Shown: positions 8,566 to 17,662 of the stretch, piece by piece
How positions within the stretch are numbered: position 1 is the first letter of the stretch
Layout of the letters: each line of letters begins with the position of its first letter
From: JAWPMT01 sp965267435
GTDB lineage: Bacteria > Bacteroidota > Bacteroidia > Cytophagales > Cyclobacteriaceae
Length of the DNA stretch: 64,000 nt
Reading direction: 5' to 3'
Assembly (NCBI GenBank): GCA_965267435.1
Contig: OZ253960.1
Location: 372,001-436,000 of the forward strand
The notes under the pieces: model-generated
The model's input: only the letters and a program-made list of their open reading frames with translations
Database searches by the model: none
What the model was told of the DNA's origin: nothing
Translations under genes and position numbers: made by a program

Positions 8566-8600
8566 GAAGGCGCTAATATTGAACGAAATACCTGCGCCTA

Positions 8601-9263
8601 ATGAAAGTCAAAATTGAAGAGAGCTGGGGAGCTTCACTCACCGACGAGTTTCAGAAACCCTATTTTTCGGAACTGACGTCCTTTGTAAAGGAAGAATATC
8701 AAAATCAACGGATTTATCCCCCTGGGAGCCAGATCTTCAATGCTTTCGATTTTTGTCCTTTTGACGGCACACGGGTGGTGATCCTTGGACAGGATCCCTA
8801 CCACGGCCAGGGCCAGGCCCATGGACTGTGCTTTTCCGTCAACGAGGGAGTTTCCATGCCGCCATCATTGGTCAACATCTTCAAGGAGATCAAATCGGAC
8901 CTCGGTCAGGACTTCCCCAGGCACGGGAACCTGGAGCGGTGGGCACACCAGGGCGTGCTTCTTCTCAATGCTACGCTCACGGTTCGTGCCTCACAGCCTG
9001 GCTCCCATCAAAACAAAGGCTGGGAGTCGTTTACAGACGCCGTGATCCACCGACTCAATGACGCCAAAGAACATCTCGTATTCATGCTCTGGGGTGCCTA
9101 TGCCCAGCGAAAAGGCGAATTCATTGATCGAGACCGACACCTTGTGCTGCAGTCACCACACCCTTCGCCCTTTAGCGCCAACCGTGGTTTTTTCGGCAAT
9201 CGGCACTTCAGTCAGTGCAATGCTTACCTGCGTGAGAAGGGCTATACGGAGATCGAATGGTGA
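8601..9263 (+). CDS. ung: Uracil-DNA glycosylase, family 1
   Basis: This enzyme removes uracil from DNA and so starts base excision repair. The 220 residues contain the catalytic water-activating motif GQDPYHGQGQAHGL, with the aspartate at about residue 65. They also contain the proline-rich MPPSLVNIFKEI loop, the uracil-binding asparagine in LLLNATLTVR, and the minor-groove loop HPSPFSA with the catalytic histidine. The length is normal. The gene is divergent from apaG. No other repair gene is adjacent; a small membrane-protein gene follows. Confidence 0.98.
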   Translation: MKVKIEESWGASLTDEFQKPYFSELTSFVKEEYQNQRIYPPGSQIFNAFDFCPFDGTRVVILGQDPYHGQGQAHGLCFSVNEGVSMPPSLVNIFKEIKSDLGQDFPRHGNLERWAHQGVLLLNATLTVRASQPGSHQNKGWESFTDAVIHRLNDAKEHLVFMLWGAYAQRKGEFIDRDRHLVLQSPHPSPFSANRGFFGNRHFSQCNAYLREKGYTEIEW

Positions 9264-9311
9264 TAATTACGCTGTTTCTATGTACATTAAGGATAGAAAC
9301 AACTGTATTTG

Positions 9312-9458
9312 ATGATGTTAGAGAATCTCGATACGTACGATCACTATGAGGCAAAATCCGAACGCGACAACAAGCTGGCGGGATTTTTTATGCTTGTGGC
9401 CTTCATAGGGGGCGTGATCGGATTTCTAGCGTTACTCGCCCATTTCCTGGGGGGGTAA
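9312..9458 (+). CDS. 48-residue single-pass membrane microprotein
   Basis: A short open frame, ATG 9312 to TAA 9456-9458, encodes 48 residues. The first 23 are hydrophilic and charged (EAKSERDNKLAG). Residues about 24-46 form one membrane helix (FFMLVAFIGGVIGFLALLAH), ending GG. It starts 48 bases after ung and ends 8 bases before the convergent stop of lepB, so it fills an otherwise empty gap. ATG 9315 is an equally possible start. The charged head plus clean helix make it a plausible real gene; the function is unknown. Confidence 0.6.
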   Translation: MMLENLDTYDHYEAKSERDNKLAGFFMLVAFIGGVIGFLALLAHFLGG

Positions 9459-9466
9459 TTCCTGGT

Positions 9467-10918
9467 TTAGTCTATGCCCTTGAACAAACGGCGCCAGCGA
9501 ACGCGGCTGAGCAGCGGCTTGCTTCCATCTGCAGACATCCAAATAAAGGAAGCTTCACCTACGATATAGTCTTCAGAGACGAATCCCCAGTATCGGGAAT
9601 CCTGTGAGTTGTGGCGGTTGTCACCCATCATGAAGTAGTAATCCTTTTTGAATTCGTACTCTGTGACGGCTTCCCCGTCGATCATCAACTGACCATTGCT
9701 GACGACCACATCCCCAACGTCTTCATAGTCTTCGATTGTCGTGCTGTACGTGGCTATGTTGATGGAATCCATCGTCACCTTCATGCCTCGATGAGGGACT
9801 TTTAGCGGCCCGTAGTTGTCCCGGTTCCAGACGCCATAACCGTATGGAAACAGTGGCGTGTCTTCTGGATAGTCCGGCGATACGATGGCTTTTCGTACCG
9901 AAGTGATAAAATCCAGTTTGCGCAATTCTTCAGCGACGTCTTCCGAAGTATGCAAGATGTACCCATCATTGCGCCTTCCTACATCCTCCACGCGTATGTT
10001 GTATCTCTCGAAAACCCTATCACGTATGGTCTGTGTCGTCGCTACGAAATAGGAGTGCTGCATATCCTCTGGGTCTTCGCCACGCTCATCGTTTACGTAG
10101 ACGTCACCTTCACGTACTTCGATCACATCTCCGGAGGCAGCCACGCACCGCTTGATGTAGTGCGTCTTGAGGTCAAGGGGATGGTAGCCACCATCGGGCC
10201 GCTTGTTGAAATTGTCATTTACCGGGTAGTTGAACACTACGACATCATTGCGCTCGACCTTTCCCAGTGAAGGCAGGCGCCACTGAGGGAGCTGAATGAA
10301 TCGTAGGTAGGAGGGAGCATCAGTTCCCCAGACCTTTGCATGGGTGAGAGGAATTTGGATAGGTGTCTTGGGTGTTCTGGGACCATATTCCACTTTGCTC
10401 ACAAACAGGAAGTCTCCGACGAGCAGTGACCGTTCCATGGAGGGGGTGGGGATGACGTACGCCTCCATAAATATCCACCGGATGAATGTTGCAGCGAACA
10501 CGGCGAAGACAATGGCCTCAAACCACTCCTTGCCAGTACCTTTTGGTTTCTTTGGGATTTCGGTGGCCTTGCCGACATAAGTCGTGTCGGACCAGGCCAC
10601 ATAGACCATGTAAATCGGCGCGAAAATCACTCCCACGGCCTGATCCACGTAGGAGTACCTGTCAAAGGACTTCAGTAGGTCCAAAAGCATCGTTAGAGCC
10701 ACAAAGAAGTTGACCACCGGTACCAATAGCAGGGCTACCCACCAGGTGGGTCTGCCGATGATACCAAGGTGGATATAGTAATTGTAGAACGGCACGAAAC
10801 CCATCAGAGGATTTTGACCTGTCTTTTCAAAGAACTTGTAGTAGGCGATTCCCTGGAGGATGTACCAGCTCAAAAGAAAGGTAGTGAGAAAGGAAGCGCT
10901 GAAGTCGTTCAGATACAT
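9467..10918 (-). CDS. lepB: Signal peptidase I with N-terminal membrane extension
   Basis: Type I signal peptidase (family S26) cleaves signal peptides at the outer face of the inner membrane. At 483 residues it is longer than the classical enzyme. The first 120 or so residues hold several membrane helices, including a block (QNPLMGFVPFYNYYIHLGI) seen in Bacteroidota LepB and DUF5684-like proteins. The catalytic region starts with a further helix, then IPTPSMERSLLVGDFL with the nucleophilic serine at residue 160. HYIKRCVAASGDVIEV supplies the general-base lysine, and MGDNRHNSQDSRYWGFV is box E. One base separates it from dapB, so it ends the parA-parB-DUF5683-dapB-lepB run. It may contribute to export of the many signal-peptide proteins nearby, as any LepB would. 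Confidence 0.96.
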   Translation of the reverse strand: MYLNDFSASFLTTFLLSWYILQGIAYYKFFEKTGQNPLMGFVPFYNYYIHLGIIGRPTWWVALLLVPVVNFFVALTMLLDLLKSFDRYSYVDQAVGVIFAPIYMVYVAWSDTTYVGKATEIPKKPKGTGKEWFEAIVFAVFAATFIRWIFMEAYVIPTPSMERSLLVGDFLFVSKVEYGPRTPKTPIQIPLTHAKVWGTDAPSYLRFIQLPQWRLPSLGKVERNDVVVFNYPVNDNFNKRPDGGYHPLDLKTHYIKRCVAASGDVIEVREGDVYVNDERGEDPEDMQHSYFVATTQTIRDRVFERYNIRVEDVGRRNDGYILHTSEDVAEELRKLDFITSVRKAIVSPDYPEDTPLFPYGYGVWNRDNYGPLKVPHRGMKVTMDSINIATYSTTIEDYEDVGDVVVSNGQLMIDGEAVTEYEFKKDYYFMMGDNRHNSQDSRYWGFVSEDYIVGEASFIWMSADGSKPLLSRVRWRRLFKGID

Positions 10919-10919
10919 A

Positions 10920-11639
10920 TCAGTTTTGGATATTTAGATAGTCGTCCATCTTTAGAAAGCCCGATTTGTCTCGGATCCACTCGGCGATTTTCACCGCGCC
11001 GAGGGCGAATCCCTCACGGGAGAAGGCAGTGTGCTTGATCTCGATACTGTCCTGGGCTGACGTATAGGTTACGCGATGCGTACCGGGAACGTTGGGCAAT
11101 CGCTCGGAAATTATAGACAGCTTTCCTTCGGCGGTACTTTTCTCGTTTACCCAGGATGTTTTAGCGGGATGCTCGGCGAGCAGACCCTCCGCAAGCGTAA
11201 TGGCCGTACCAGAAGGCTGGTCGAGTTTTTCAGTATGGTGTATTTCCTCCATCTCCACGTCGTAACCCGTATTGGCCATAAGGCGGGCGAGGTATTGGTT
11301 GAGGGCAAAAAACAAATTCACCCCCAGACTATAATTGGAGGCGTAGAAGAATGCACCGTTGGTTTCTTCAGTGAGCCGCTGGATCTCTGGCAAGTTTTCG
11401 AGCCATCCGGTGGTGCCGGTAATGACTTTGACTCGCTGATTCAGACATGCCTTGATGTTTTCAAATGCACTGTCAGGTCGGCTAAACTCGATAGCGACAT
11501 CGGTGTTGTCGGGGTGGAGCTTTGCGAGGTCCGAAGCATTTGAGACATCGACGATATGGCTCACTTGATGACCTCTCGACTCGAGGATCGAATGGATCAC
11601 CTTTCCCATTTTGCCGTACCCGATCAATGATACCTTCAC
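10920..11639 (-). CDS. dapB: 4-hydroxy-tetrahydrodipicolinate reductase
   Basis: DapB performs the second step of the diaminopimelate branch of lysine and peptidoglycan synthesis, reducing the DapA product with NAD(P)H. The 239-residue protein has the dinucleotide-binding motif IGYGKMGKVI at residues 6-15, then VITGTTGW, and the active-site block EEIHHTEKLDQPSGTA with the catalytic His-His and Lys. The tail FSREGFALGAVKIAEWI is typical. It is slightly shorter than the E. coli enzyme, as usual in Bacteroidota. Its genomic partner is lepB downstream (1-base gap); a DUF5683 gene lies upstream. Confidence 0.97.
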   Translation of the reverse strand: MKVSLIGYGKMGKVIHSILESRGHQVSHIVDVSNASDLAKLHPDNTDVAIEFSRPDSAFENIKACLNQRVKVITGTTGWLENLPEIQRLTEETNGAFFYASNYSLGVNLFFALNQYLARLMANTGYDVEMEEIHHTEKLDQPSGTAITLAEGLLAEHPAKTSWVNEKSTAEGKLSIISERLPNVPGTHRVTYTSAQDSIEIKHTAFSREGFALGAVKIAEWIRDKSGFLKMDDYLNIQN

Positions 11640-11644
11640 TGGGG

Positions 11645-12247
11645 CTAGAAGTTCAATGTTAGCGAAAAACCCATCGAGCGCGAAAATAGTGGAGATGTCT
11701 CAAAGTTGGGTTCCAAGTTCAGAGAAAGCCCTTCGTTGACCTGGAATTCGTGCAGGTGAGCAGCGACGTGCGCTTCTACTACATTGACAAGATAGGCGGC
11801 TACTGTAAGGATAATGAGGAAATCCCGATCTCTGCGAAATCGATCCCTGTTCCTTGTCAGGGTGCTCTCGTCAAAATTGGCGGCCAGTGTGCCCGTGGGG
11901 TTACCTGCCCGCTGCTCGATCAGCGCATTAGTAAAGTCGCTGTAAAGCTCGTGGTTGTAGCGGATGCCATGAAAAAGGCCCAGGAATGCACCGTAGATGA
12001 TGGGTACCTTCCAATATTGGCGATTGTAGATCTGGCCGAGCCCTGGCAATGCTGCGGATAAAATCGCCGCCTTGTTGGGATCCAGTGTGGATACCTCTTC
12101 GAAGAATTGTACTTCATCGTCAGAAGCCACGAAGGCTGAATCATCCTCCAGGTCAACAGGATTGATCTGTACGGCAATGGAATCTGGCTGCTGCGCATTG
12201 GCCGTGTGCACGGCCAATGCAAGCAGCGAAAGCCCGAAGAGGGCCAT
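11645..12247 (-). CDS. DUF5683 domain-containing exported protein
   Basis: This protein has 200 residues from ATG 12247. Longer in-frame starts would overlap the end of parB and lack the signal peptide, so I rejected them. The N-terminus MALFGLSLLALAVHTANAQQ is a signal peptide. The DUF5683 domain, typical of Bacteroidota, follows: AAILSAALPGLGQIYNRQYWKVPIIYGAFLG at about residues 75-105, with two hydrophobic segments, and FLIILTVAAYLVNVVEAHVAAHL later. The function is unknown; the GLGQIYNR box is shared with TM2-like proteins. Its constant place between parB and dapB in relatives (recollection, not checked) suggests a conserved operon. Confidence 0.88.
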   Translation of the reverse strand: MALFGLSLLALAVHTANAQQPDSIAVQINPVDLEDDSAFVASDDEVQFFEEVSTLDPNKAAILSAALPGLGQIYNRQYWKVPIIYGAFLGLFHGIRYNHELYSDFTNALIEQRAGNPTGTLAANFDESTLTRNRDRFRRDRDFLIILTVAAYLVNVVEAHVAAHLHEFQVNEGLSLNLEPNFETSPLFSRSMGFSLTLNF

Positions 12248-12251
12248 GCTC

Positions 12252-13139
12252 CTACATTTCAAGGATTTCCAGAATACGATTGAGGTCGTCAGTAGAGACA
12301 AAAGGGATTTTGATTTCACCACGGTTTTTGCCATCCGCTTTGATCTTGATCTTTGTGCCAAAGTGCGAAGATAGCTGATCCTGCAACTTGGTGATCTCTG
12401 GACTGATCGCCGGCCGCTCAGCAGGTACTGTTTGCTTGGGTAGGCCGGCAGTCCTCGCCAACTCCTCCGCTTTCCGTACTGATAACGATTCTTTGATGAT
12501 CTTATGGTATATATCCAGCTGAAGATCGATATCGTCTATAGAAAGAAGGGCTTTGGCATGGCCCATACTGATGTGGCGATCGCGAATCGCTACCTGGATT
12601 GCTGGTGGTAGCCTCAGTAGCCGCAGGTAGTTATTGACGGTCGAGCGTTTTTTTCCTACGCGATCACCCAACTCCTCTTGCTTTAAGCCGATCTCCGTCA
12701 GTAGCCGCTGATAGGATAGAGCGATTTCTATGGCGTTGAGATTTTCTCGCTGGATGTTTTCGATCAAGGCAAACTCCAGCATTTGCTGGTCGTCCGCCGT
12801 CCGGATGTAGGCGGGAATACTTTCTAGTCCCGCTTTCTTTGACGCCTGCAGTCGGCGCTCTCCAGAGATCAGCTGATAGGCCGTATCTGACAGCTTGCGA
12901 ACGGTGATGGGCTGGATGATCCCCTGGACGCGGATGCTTTCGGCCAGCTCCTCTAATGCCTCTTCATTGAAGTCTGCCCTGGGCTGGAACGGATTTACCT
13001 CGATATACCTAACTTCGATCTCATCGATATTGGTCGACTCATCGATTGCTTCGCGGATAGTAGCTTCTTCTTTCCCGGAATCTTCCAGGAGTGCCCCAAG
13101 GCCTCTTCCTAGTCCTGTCTTTCTCTTTTCCTTGGCCAT
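12252..13139 (-). CDS. parB: Chromosome partitioning protein ParB
   Basis: ParB is a CTP-dependent clamp that loads at parS and spreads, directing origin segregation with ParA. The 295 residues start KRKTGLGRGLGALLED and contain the CTP-binding ParB/Srx domain (IEVNPFQPRADFNEEALEEL, then SGERRLQASKKAGL, the GERR box). Next come ENIQRENLNAIE and the helix-turn-helix (VGKKRSTVNNYLRLLRLP), with GHAKALLSI in the linker. A C-terminal dimerisation region ends the protein. It lies 13 bases after parA. I did not find a canonical 16-bp parS in this window. Confidence 0.97.
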   Translation of the reverse strand: MAKEKRKTGLGRGLGALLEDSGKEEATIREAIDESTNIDEIEVRYIEVNPFQPRADFNEEALEELAESIRVQGIIQPITVRKLSDTAYQLISGERRLQASKKAGLESIPAYIRTADDQQMLEFALIENIQRENLNAIEIALSYQRLLTEIGLKQEELGDRVGKKRSTVNNYLRLLRLPPAIQVAIRDRHISMGHAKALLSIDDIDLQLDIYHKIIKESLSVRKAEELARTAGLPKQTVPAERPAISPEITKLQDQLSSHFGTKIKIKADGKNRGEIKIPFVSTDDLNRILEILEM

Positions 13140-13152
13140 ATGTCAAAAGTTT

Positions 13153-13929
13153 CTATGCTGCCTTTACTTCATTGCGCTTGAGGATTTCCCTGGCGAGATT
13201 GAGGTAGCTCAGTGCCCCTTTTGACTCCGCATCGTGCGTGATAGCCGGGGTGCCGAAGCTGGGAGATTCACTCAGCTTAATATTTCTTGGTATCAAAGTG
13301 TCAAACACCATACTCTTGAAGTGTATGCGAACTTCCTCGACAACCTGGTTGGACAGATTGAGTCGTGTGTCATACATGGTGAGGAGGATGCCCTCGATCT
13401 CCAGATCAGTATTCAGACGACTCTGAATGATCTTGATGGTGTTTAACAACTTGCCCAGTCCTTCCAGTGCAAAGTATTCGCATTGTACAGGTATGATCAC
13501 GGAATCCGCTGCAGTCAGCGCATTGATGGTGATCAGACCCAGGGAAGGGGAGCAATCGATGATGATATAATCGTACTTATTGCGGAGAGCAGTCAATGCA
13601 CCCTTCATCTTTTCCTCGCGCTTCTCGATGTTGACCATCTCTACTTCGGCCCCGACCAGGTCTATATGCGACGGGAGCAGGTCCAGGTATTTCACCTCCG
13701 TTTTGACGATGCTCGCCAGCGGATCGGCCCCGTCGACCATGCATTCATAGATGCTTGTTTTCACCTCTTTGGGGTCCCTGCCTACGCCGGAGGTGGCATT
13801 CGCCTGAGGATCAGCGTCTACGATCAGCGTTTTCAACTCCAGTGCCGCCAGACTGGCCGCCAAATTGATCGCTGTCGTTGTTTTTCCAACTCCTCCTTTT
13901 TGGTTGGCAATTGCAATTACTTTCCCCAT
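13153..13929 (-). CDS. parA: Chromosome partitioning ATPase ParA (Soj)
   Basis: ParA is a Walker-type ATPase that binds DNA as a dimer and moves ParB-parS complexes. The 258 residues open with MGKVIAIANQKGGVGKTTTA, the deviant Walker A with its signature lysine. They continue with LIVDADPQANATSGVG (Walker A') and YIIIDCSPSLGLITINAL (Walker B). The length is normal for chromosomal Soj without an N-terminal helix-turn-helix. It is the first gene of the parA-parB-DUF5683-dapB-lepB run. The 13930-14071 stretch upstream must hold the promoter, but I could not pick out an exact -7 match. Confidence 0.97.
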   Translation of the reverse strand: MGKVIAIANQKGGVGKTTTAINLAASLAALELKTLIVDADPQANATSGVGRDPKEVKTSIYECMVDGADPLASIVKTEVKYLDLLPSHIDLVGAEVEMVNIEKREEKMKGALTALRNKYDYIIIDCSPSLGLITINALTAADSVIIPVQCEYFALEGLGKLLNTIKIIQSRLNTDLEIEGILLTMYDTRLNLSNQVVEEVRIHFKSMVFDTLIPRNIKLSESPSFGTPAITHDAESKGALSYLNLAREILKRNEVKAA

Positions 13930-14071
13930 TGGTGTGACTTATTTGTTGTTAAAAAAAGATCGTATACAGACCTCTGAATCCCTCCTTAGAGCAAGGAAAC
14001 ACTCAAAAATGGACACAAATATATCCAAGAAGCCTTCACAATACTACCCATGTGGGTTAATTGTTGATTAG

Positions 14072-14096
14072 CAAAAAAAGCCCCTCCAGAGGCCTA
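14072..14096 (-). terminator. Rho-independent terminator after yidC
   Basis: On the minus strand GCCTC pairs with GGGGC (one G-T wobble) around a TGGA loop (14080-14093) and is followed by seven T. It lies about 40 bases beyond the yidC stop, before parA. Confidence 0.75.
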
Positions 14097-14132
14097 GAAG
14101 TGACGTCTGGAATGTGGATGACAATGTGGATA

Positions 14133-15971
14133 TTACTTCTTCTTCTTGTCTTTCTTTCGCGCTTCTTCGTTCGCTTTCATGGCTTCTTCCAGCCGTGTTT
14201 GGAACTTGGACTTCTTCTTGTTTGCGTTCTTTTTTCGGTTCTCATCGAGGATCTTTTTGATCTTATCTTCATCGATGATTCTGCGGAAAAGGAAGATCTG
14301 CCCGAAGGATACGATGTTGGAGATGAAGTAGTAATAAGTAAGGCCTGAGGCATAGCTATTGAAGAAGAAAAGCAGCATGATGGGCATCATATACTGCAAG
14401 GATTTCATCGGCCCCTGGACACTGGTCATTTGACTGTTGGCCACTGTGAAAAGTATCGTCGAGATGCACATCAATATCGTGAAGAGACTGATGTGATTGC
14501 CGTAGATGCCACTTAATAGAGGCACGTCCGCTGACCATGATACGATGGCATCATAGGTGGACAGATCCTTTGCCCAGAGGAAGCTTACCTGCCGTAGTTC
14601 GATGGCATTGGGGATGTAGTAAAACAGTGCGACGAGGATCGGAAACTGTAGCAACATCGGGATACATCCACTCAACGGATTGATACCTACCTTCTGGTAA
14701 AGCGCCATCTGCTCCTGCTGGGCCTTCTGCATATCATCGCCGTGTCGCTCTTTGATCTCATCGAGCTCTGGCTTCAGCACGCGCATTTTGGCCATCGACA
14801 TATGAGAGCGGTACGTCAATGGCGACAGGATCAGCCGGATGATAATGACGAGGATGATGATCAGCAGTGGGTAGCTGGGGATCACTGATTCGAGACCTCG
14901 CCAGATCGGGAGTATCAGGAACTTGTTGACGACCGATAGGATGCTCCAACCCAAGTTGAGGTTCTCGGTAAACTCAGGAGCGAAGGCCTCAAGATCGTAG
15001 TAGCTATTTGGACCAAAATAGAACTTGAAATTGCTGGTGCCACCGGCTATGTCCGTGAAGGGGATTTCGGTCGTCATGTTGAGGTACTTGACCGTGCTAT
15101 CGTCCGCTTCATTGATGGCCGAGGTGATCCATGCGGTAGAGAAATTGTTGTCGGCAAGGATTGCTGCCGTGAAGTACTTCTGCTTGAAGGCGATCCATTG
15201 CAGGGCGTCTTCTATTTTTTCTTCTTCCCGCGAGGTGCTGGTAGCCGACAAGTAATCCACAGAACCGTCAGCCGTCGCATAGCGGATAGTTGTGCGTTGG
15301 CGAGGGTCTTTCAGGTGCGGTTCGATGCGATTGGCCTGATGTTCCCAGTTGAAAACAAGGTTCTTGGGAGCTATCTGTCGCTCAAAGCCACTTGATTCGA
15401 TGGTGTAGCCAATTTCGTAGGTCCCGTTGACGAGCATGTATCGCTGGCGTAGCGACGAACCATCGGGGAGGGTCGCACTGTAGACTAGTTCCACACTGTC
15501 CTGAAACCTATTGATATCGGTTTCGAAGTAGAGGTCTTGCAGGGAAAGGTTCTTTGACTGGTGCTCAAAGAATATGTTCATGAAAGATTTATCCGCCACC
15601 ATCAATGCCAGCGGACTGCCATCATAGCTTTTGTAGTCTTTGAGGACCACATTTCGAATGAAGCCTCCCTTGTTTGAGAAGTCTATCAGCAACCTGTCCG
15701 TTTCCAGCGTCGTCGTACGCTCTGAGCCTTCTGCCAGTGGTGAGAAAGCCCCATACTTCAGCTGCTGAACAGCTTGGGTAGCAGAATCTGATAACACCTC
15801 CTCAACCTCAGCTATGGGTTCTTCAGGTTGGGCTATGGGCTCTACAGAGGTAGTATCAACCTGCGGAGCCTCACCAGAGGGGGGAACGGGTGTGTCTGGC
15901 GCAAAAAACTGGTAGTATACCAGAAATAGGACGAGCATGGCCAGCAAGCCAGTCAATTGGTTTCGGTCCAT
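14133..15971 (-). CDS. yidC: Membrane protein insertase YidC
   Basis: YidC inserts and folds inner-membrane proteins, alone or with SecYEG. The 612 residues match the Gram-negative form. A first membrane helix (LLAMLVLFLVYYQFFA) is followed by a large periplasmic beta-sandwich domain (about residues 65-340). The conserved insertase core has SYPLLIIILVIIIRLILSPL, the MQKAQQEQMALYQKVGINPL coiled-coil hairpin with GCIPMLLQFPIL, and closing helices around MPIMLLFFFNSYASGLTYYY. The tail is very lysine-rich, as expected for ribosome contact. It lies 23 bases downstream of pyrG on the same strand and is followed by a terminator, so pyrG-yidC is probably one unit. Confidence 0.97.
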   Translation of the reverse strand: MDRNQLTGLLAMLVLFLVYYQFFAPDTPVPPSGEAPQVDTTSVEPIAQPEEPIAEVEEVLSDSATQAVQQLKYGAFSPLAEGSERTTTLETDRLLIDFSNKGGFIRNVVLKDYKSYDGSPLALMVADKSFMNIFFEHQSKNLSLQDLYFETDINRFQDSVELVYSATLPDGSSLRQRYMLVNGTYEIGYTIESSGFERQIAPKNLVFNWEHQANRIEPHLKDPRQRTTIRYATADGSVDYLSATSTSREEEKIEDALQWIAFKQKYFTAAILADNNFSTAWITSAINEADDSTVKYLNMTTEIPFTDIAGGTSNFKFYFGPNSYYDLEAFAPEFTENLNLGWSILSVVNKFLILPIWRGLESVIPSYPLLIIILVIIIRLILSPLTYRSHMSMAKMRVLKPELDEIKERHGDDMQKAQQEQMALYQKVGINPLSGCIPMLLQFPILVALFYYIPNAIELRQVSFLWAKDLSTYDAIVSWSADVPLLSGIYGNHISLFTILMCISTILFTVANSQMTSVQGPMKSLQYMMPIMLLFFFNSYASGLTYYYFISNIVSFGQIFLFRRIIDEDKIKKILDENRKKNANKKKSKFQTRLEEAMKANEEARKKDKKKK

Positions 15972-15994
15972 AATTAATGTCTAATGTCTTTTTA

Positions 15995-17620
15995 TCAAGA
16001 AGCAATCAATTCCTTGCGCTGCATAAGTGCAGCCCTTATGAATCTTACAAACAAAGGGTGGGGGTTAAGTACGGTGGACTTCAATTCCGGATGGAACTGA
16101 GTGCCCACAAACCACGGGTGATCTGCCATTTCCATGATCTCCACGAGGTTCGTGTCGGGATTTACACCGGAGGCTACAAATCCATATTTCTCGAAGTCCT
16201 CCAGGTACTGACCATTGAACTCGTATCGATGTCGGTGTCGCTCACTGATCTTTGTCTGACCATATGTCTGAGCAGCCTTCGTCCCTTTTTTCAGGTTACA
16301 AGGATATGCGCCCAGCCTCATCGTTCCCCCCATTTCCGTGACCGACTTTTGGTCCTCCATGATGTCTATTACGGGATGTTTGGTTTTTGGATCCATTTCC
16401 GTAGAATTTGCCCTCTTCAATTTGAGCACATTGCGAGCAAATTCGATGACCGCGCATTGCAGCCCCAGGCAGATACCAAAGAAAGGAATATTATTTTCCC
16501 GCGCATACTGAGAGGCCAGGATCTTGCCTTCTATACCTCGCTCACCAAATCCCGGAGCGACGAGAATACCATCCAGGTCATCCAGTAGCTTATTGACGTT
16601 TTCTTTGGTGATGTCCTCAGCATGAATCCACTCAACGTTCACGCGGCACTCATTCTCGGCACCTGCATGTACGAAGGCCTCGGCGATGGATTTATACGCG
16701 TCTTTCAGTTCCACATACTTGCCGATCAGACCGATATCCACCGTATCCGTGGGGTTTTTCAGTCGCCCCAGGTACTCTTTCCACTGATCGATTTTCGGAT
16801 CCTTTTTATAAGAGAGCTTCAGCTTCGACAGAACGCGCTCATCGAGGCGCTCCTTGCGCATCAGCAGCGGTACATCGTAGATGGTCTCGGCGTCCCTCGC
16901 CTCGATTACGCTGTTGACGGGCACGTTGCAGAACAACGCCAGTTTCTTTCTGATATCGCTATTCAGTGGGTATTCCGAGCGACAAACGAGAATGTCAGGC
17001 TGAATACCGGCCTCCAGGAGTTCTTTCACCGAGTGCTGTGTGGGCTTCGTTTTCAACTCGCCAGCCGCCTTCAGGTAGGGGACCAATGTGAGGTGTATAG
17101 ATACGAAGTTGTTGGGGCCGAGCTCTGGTCGTGCCTGACGCACAGCTTCGATAAATGGCAGTGATTCGATATCGCCTACGCAGCCCCCAATCTCGGTAAT
17201 GACGATGTCATATTTTCCGGTGTCGCCGAGTTTGTAAAAGTTGTTTTTGATCTCATCAGTGATGTGCGGTACCACTTGAACGGTTTTGCCCAGAAAATCA
17301 CCTGCGCGCTCCCTATTGATCACTTCGTAGTAGATGCGTCCAGTGGTGACGTTGTTGTCTTGCGATGTGGGGATGTTGAGAAACCGCTCATAATGACCCA
17401 GATCCAGATCCGTCTCAGCGCCGTCATCGGTCACATAACACTCCCCATGCTCGTAGGGATTGAGCGTTCCCGGATCAATGTTAATGTAAGGATCGAATTT
17501 CTGAATGGTGACGGAAAAACCTCTTGCCTGAAGTAGTTTCCCAAGAGATGCTGCGATGATGCCTTTGCCTAATGAGGATGTGACACCGCCCGTAACGAAA
17601 ATGTATTTTGCCTTGGCCAT
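15995..17620 (-). CDS. pyrG: CTP synthase
   Basis: CTP synthase aminates UTP to CTP with glutamine-derived ammonia and ATP. The 541-residue protein opens with the synthase domain signature YIFVTGGVTSSLGKGIIAAS and shows CYVTDDGAETDLDLGHYERF and IEAVRQARPELG. The C-terminal class I glutamine amidotransferase domain has the oxyanion loop LVAPGFGERG, the nucleophile region IPFFGICLGLQCAVIEFARN, and the catalytic His-x-Glu in GTQFHPELKSTV. The length is normal. A match to the -7 consensus lies just upstream. Confidence 0.98.
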   Translation of the reverse strand: MAKAKYIFVTGGVTSSLGKGIIAASLGKLLQARGFSVTIQKFDPYINIDPGTLNPYEHGECYVTDDGAETDLDLGHYERFLNIPTSQDNNVTTGRIYYEVINRERAGDFLGKTVQVVPHITDEIKNNFYKLGDTGKYDIVITEIGGCVGDIESLPFIEAVRQARPELGPNNFVSIHLTLVPYLKAAGELKTKPTQHSVKELLEAGIQPDILVCRSEYPLNSDIRKKLALFCNVPVNSVIEARDAETIYDVPLLMRKERLDERVLSKLKLSYKKDPKIDQWKEYLGRLKNPTDTVDIGLIGKYVELKDAYKSIAEAFVHAGAENECRVNVEWIHAEDITKENVNKLLDDLDGILVAPGFGERGIEGKILASQYARENNIPFFGICLGLQCAVIEFARNVLKLKRANSTEMDPKTKHPVIDIMEDQKSVTEMGGTMRLGAYPCNLKKGTKAAQTYGQTKISERHRHRYEFNGQYLEDFEKYGFVASGVNPDTNLVEIMEMADHPWFVGTQFHPELKSTVLNPHPLFVRFIRAALMQRKELIAS

Positions 17621-17640
17621 CTAGGTTTAGTTACGGGATG

Positions 17641-17648
17641 CAAATGTA
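17641..17648 (-). promoter_or_regulatory. Bacteroidota-type -7 element of pyrG
   Basis: The minus strand reads TACATTTG, an exact match to TAnnTTTG, 20 bases before the pyrG ATG. A GTTG/TTTAA region lies further upstream, but the -33 spacing is not ideal. Confidence 0.65.
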
Positions 17649-17662
17649 ACTCGTCCTCCTGA

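Noticed and set aside
13930..14132. parS site near parA/parB
   Set aside because: I looked for the canonical TGTTTCACGTGAAACA or close variants here and elsewhere and saw none.
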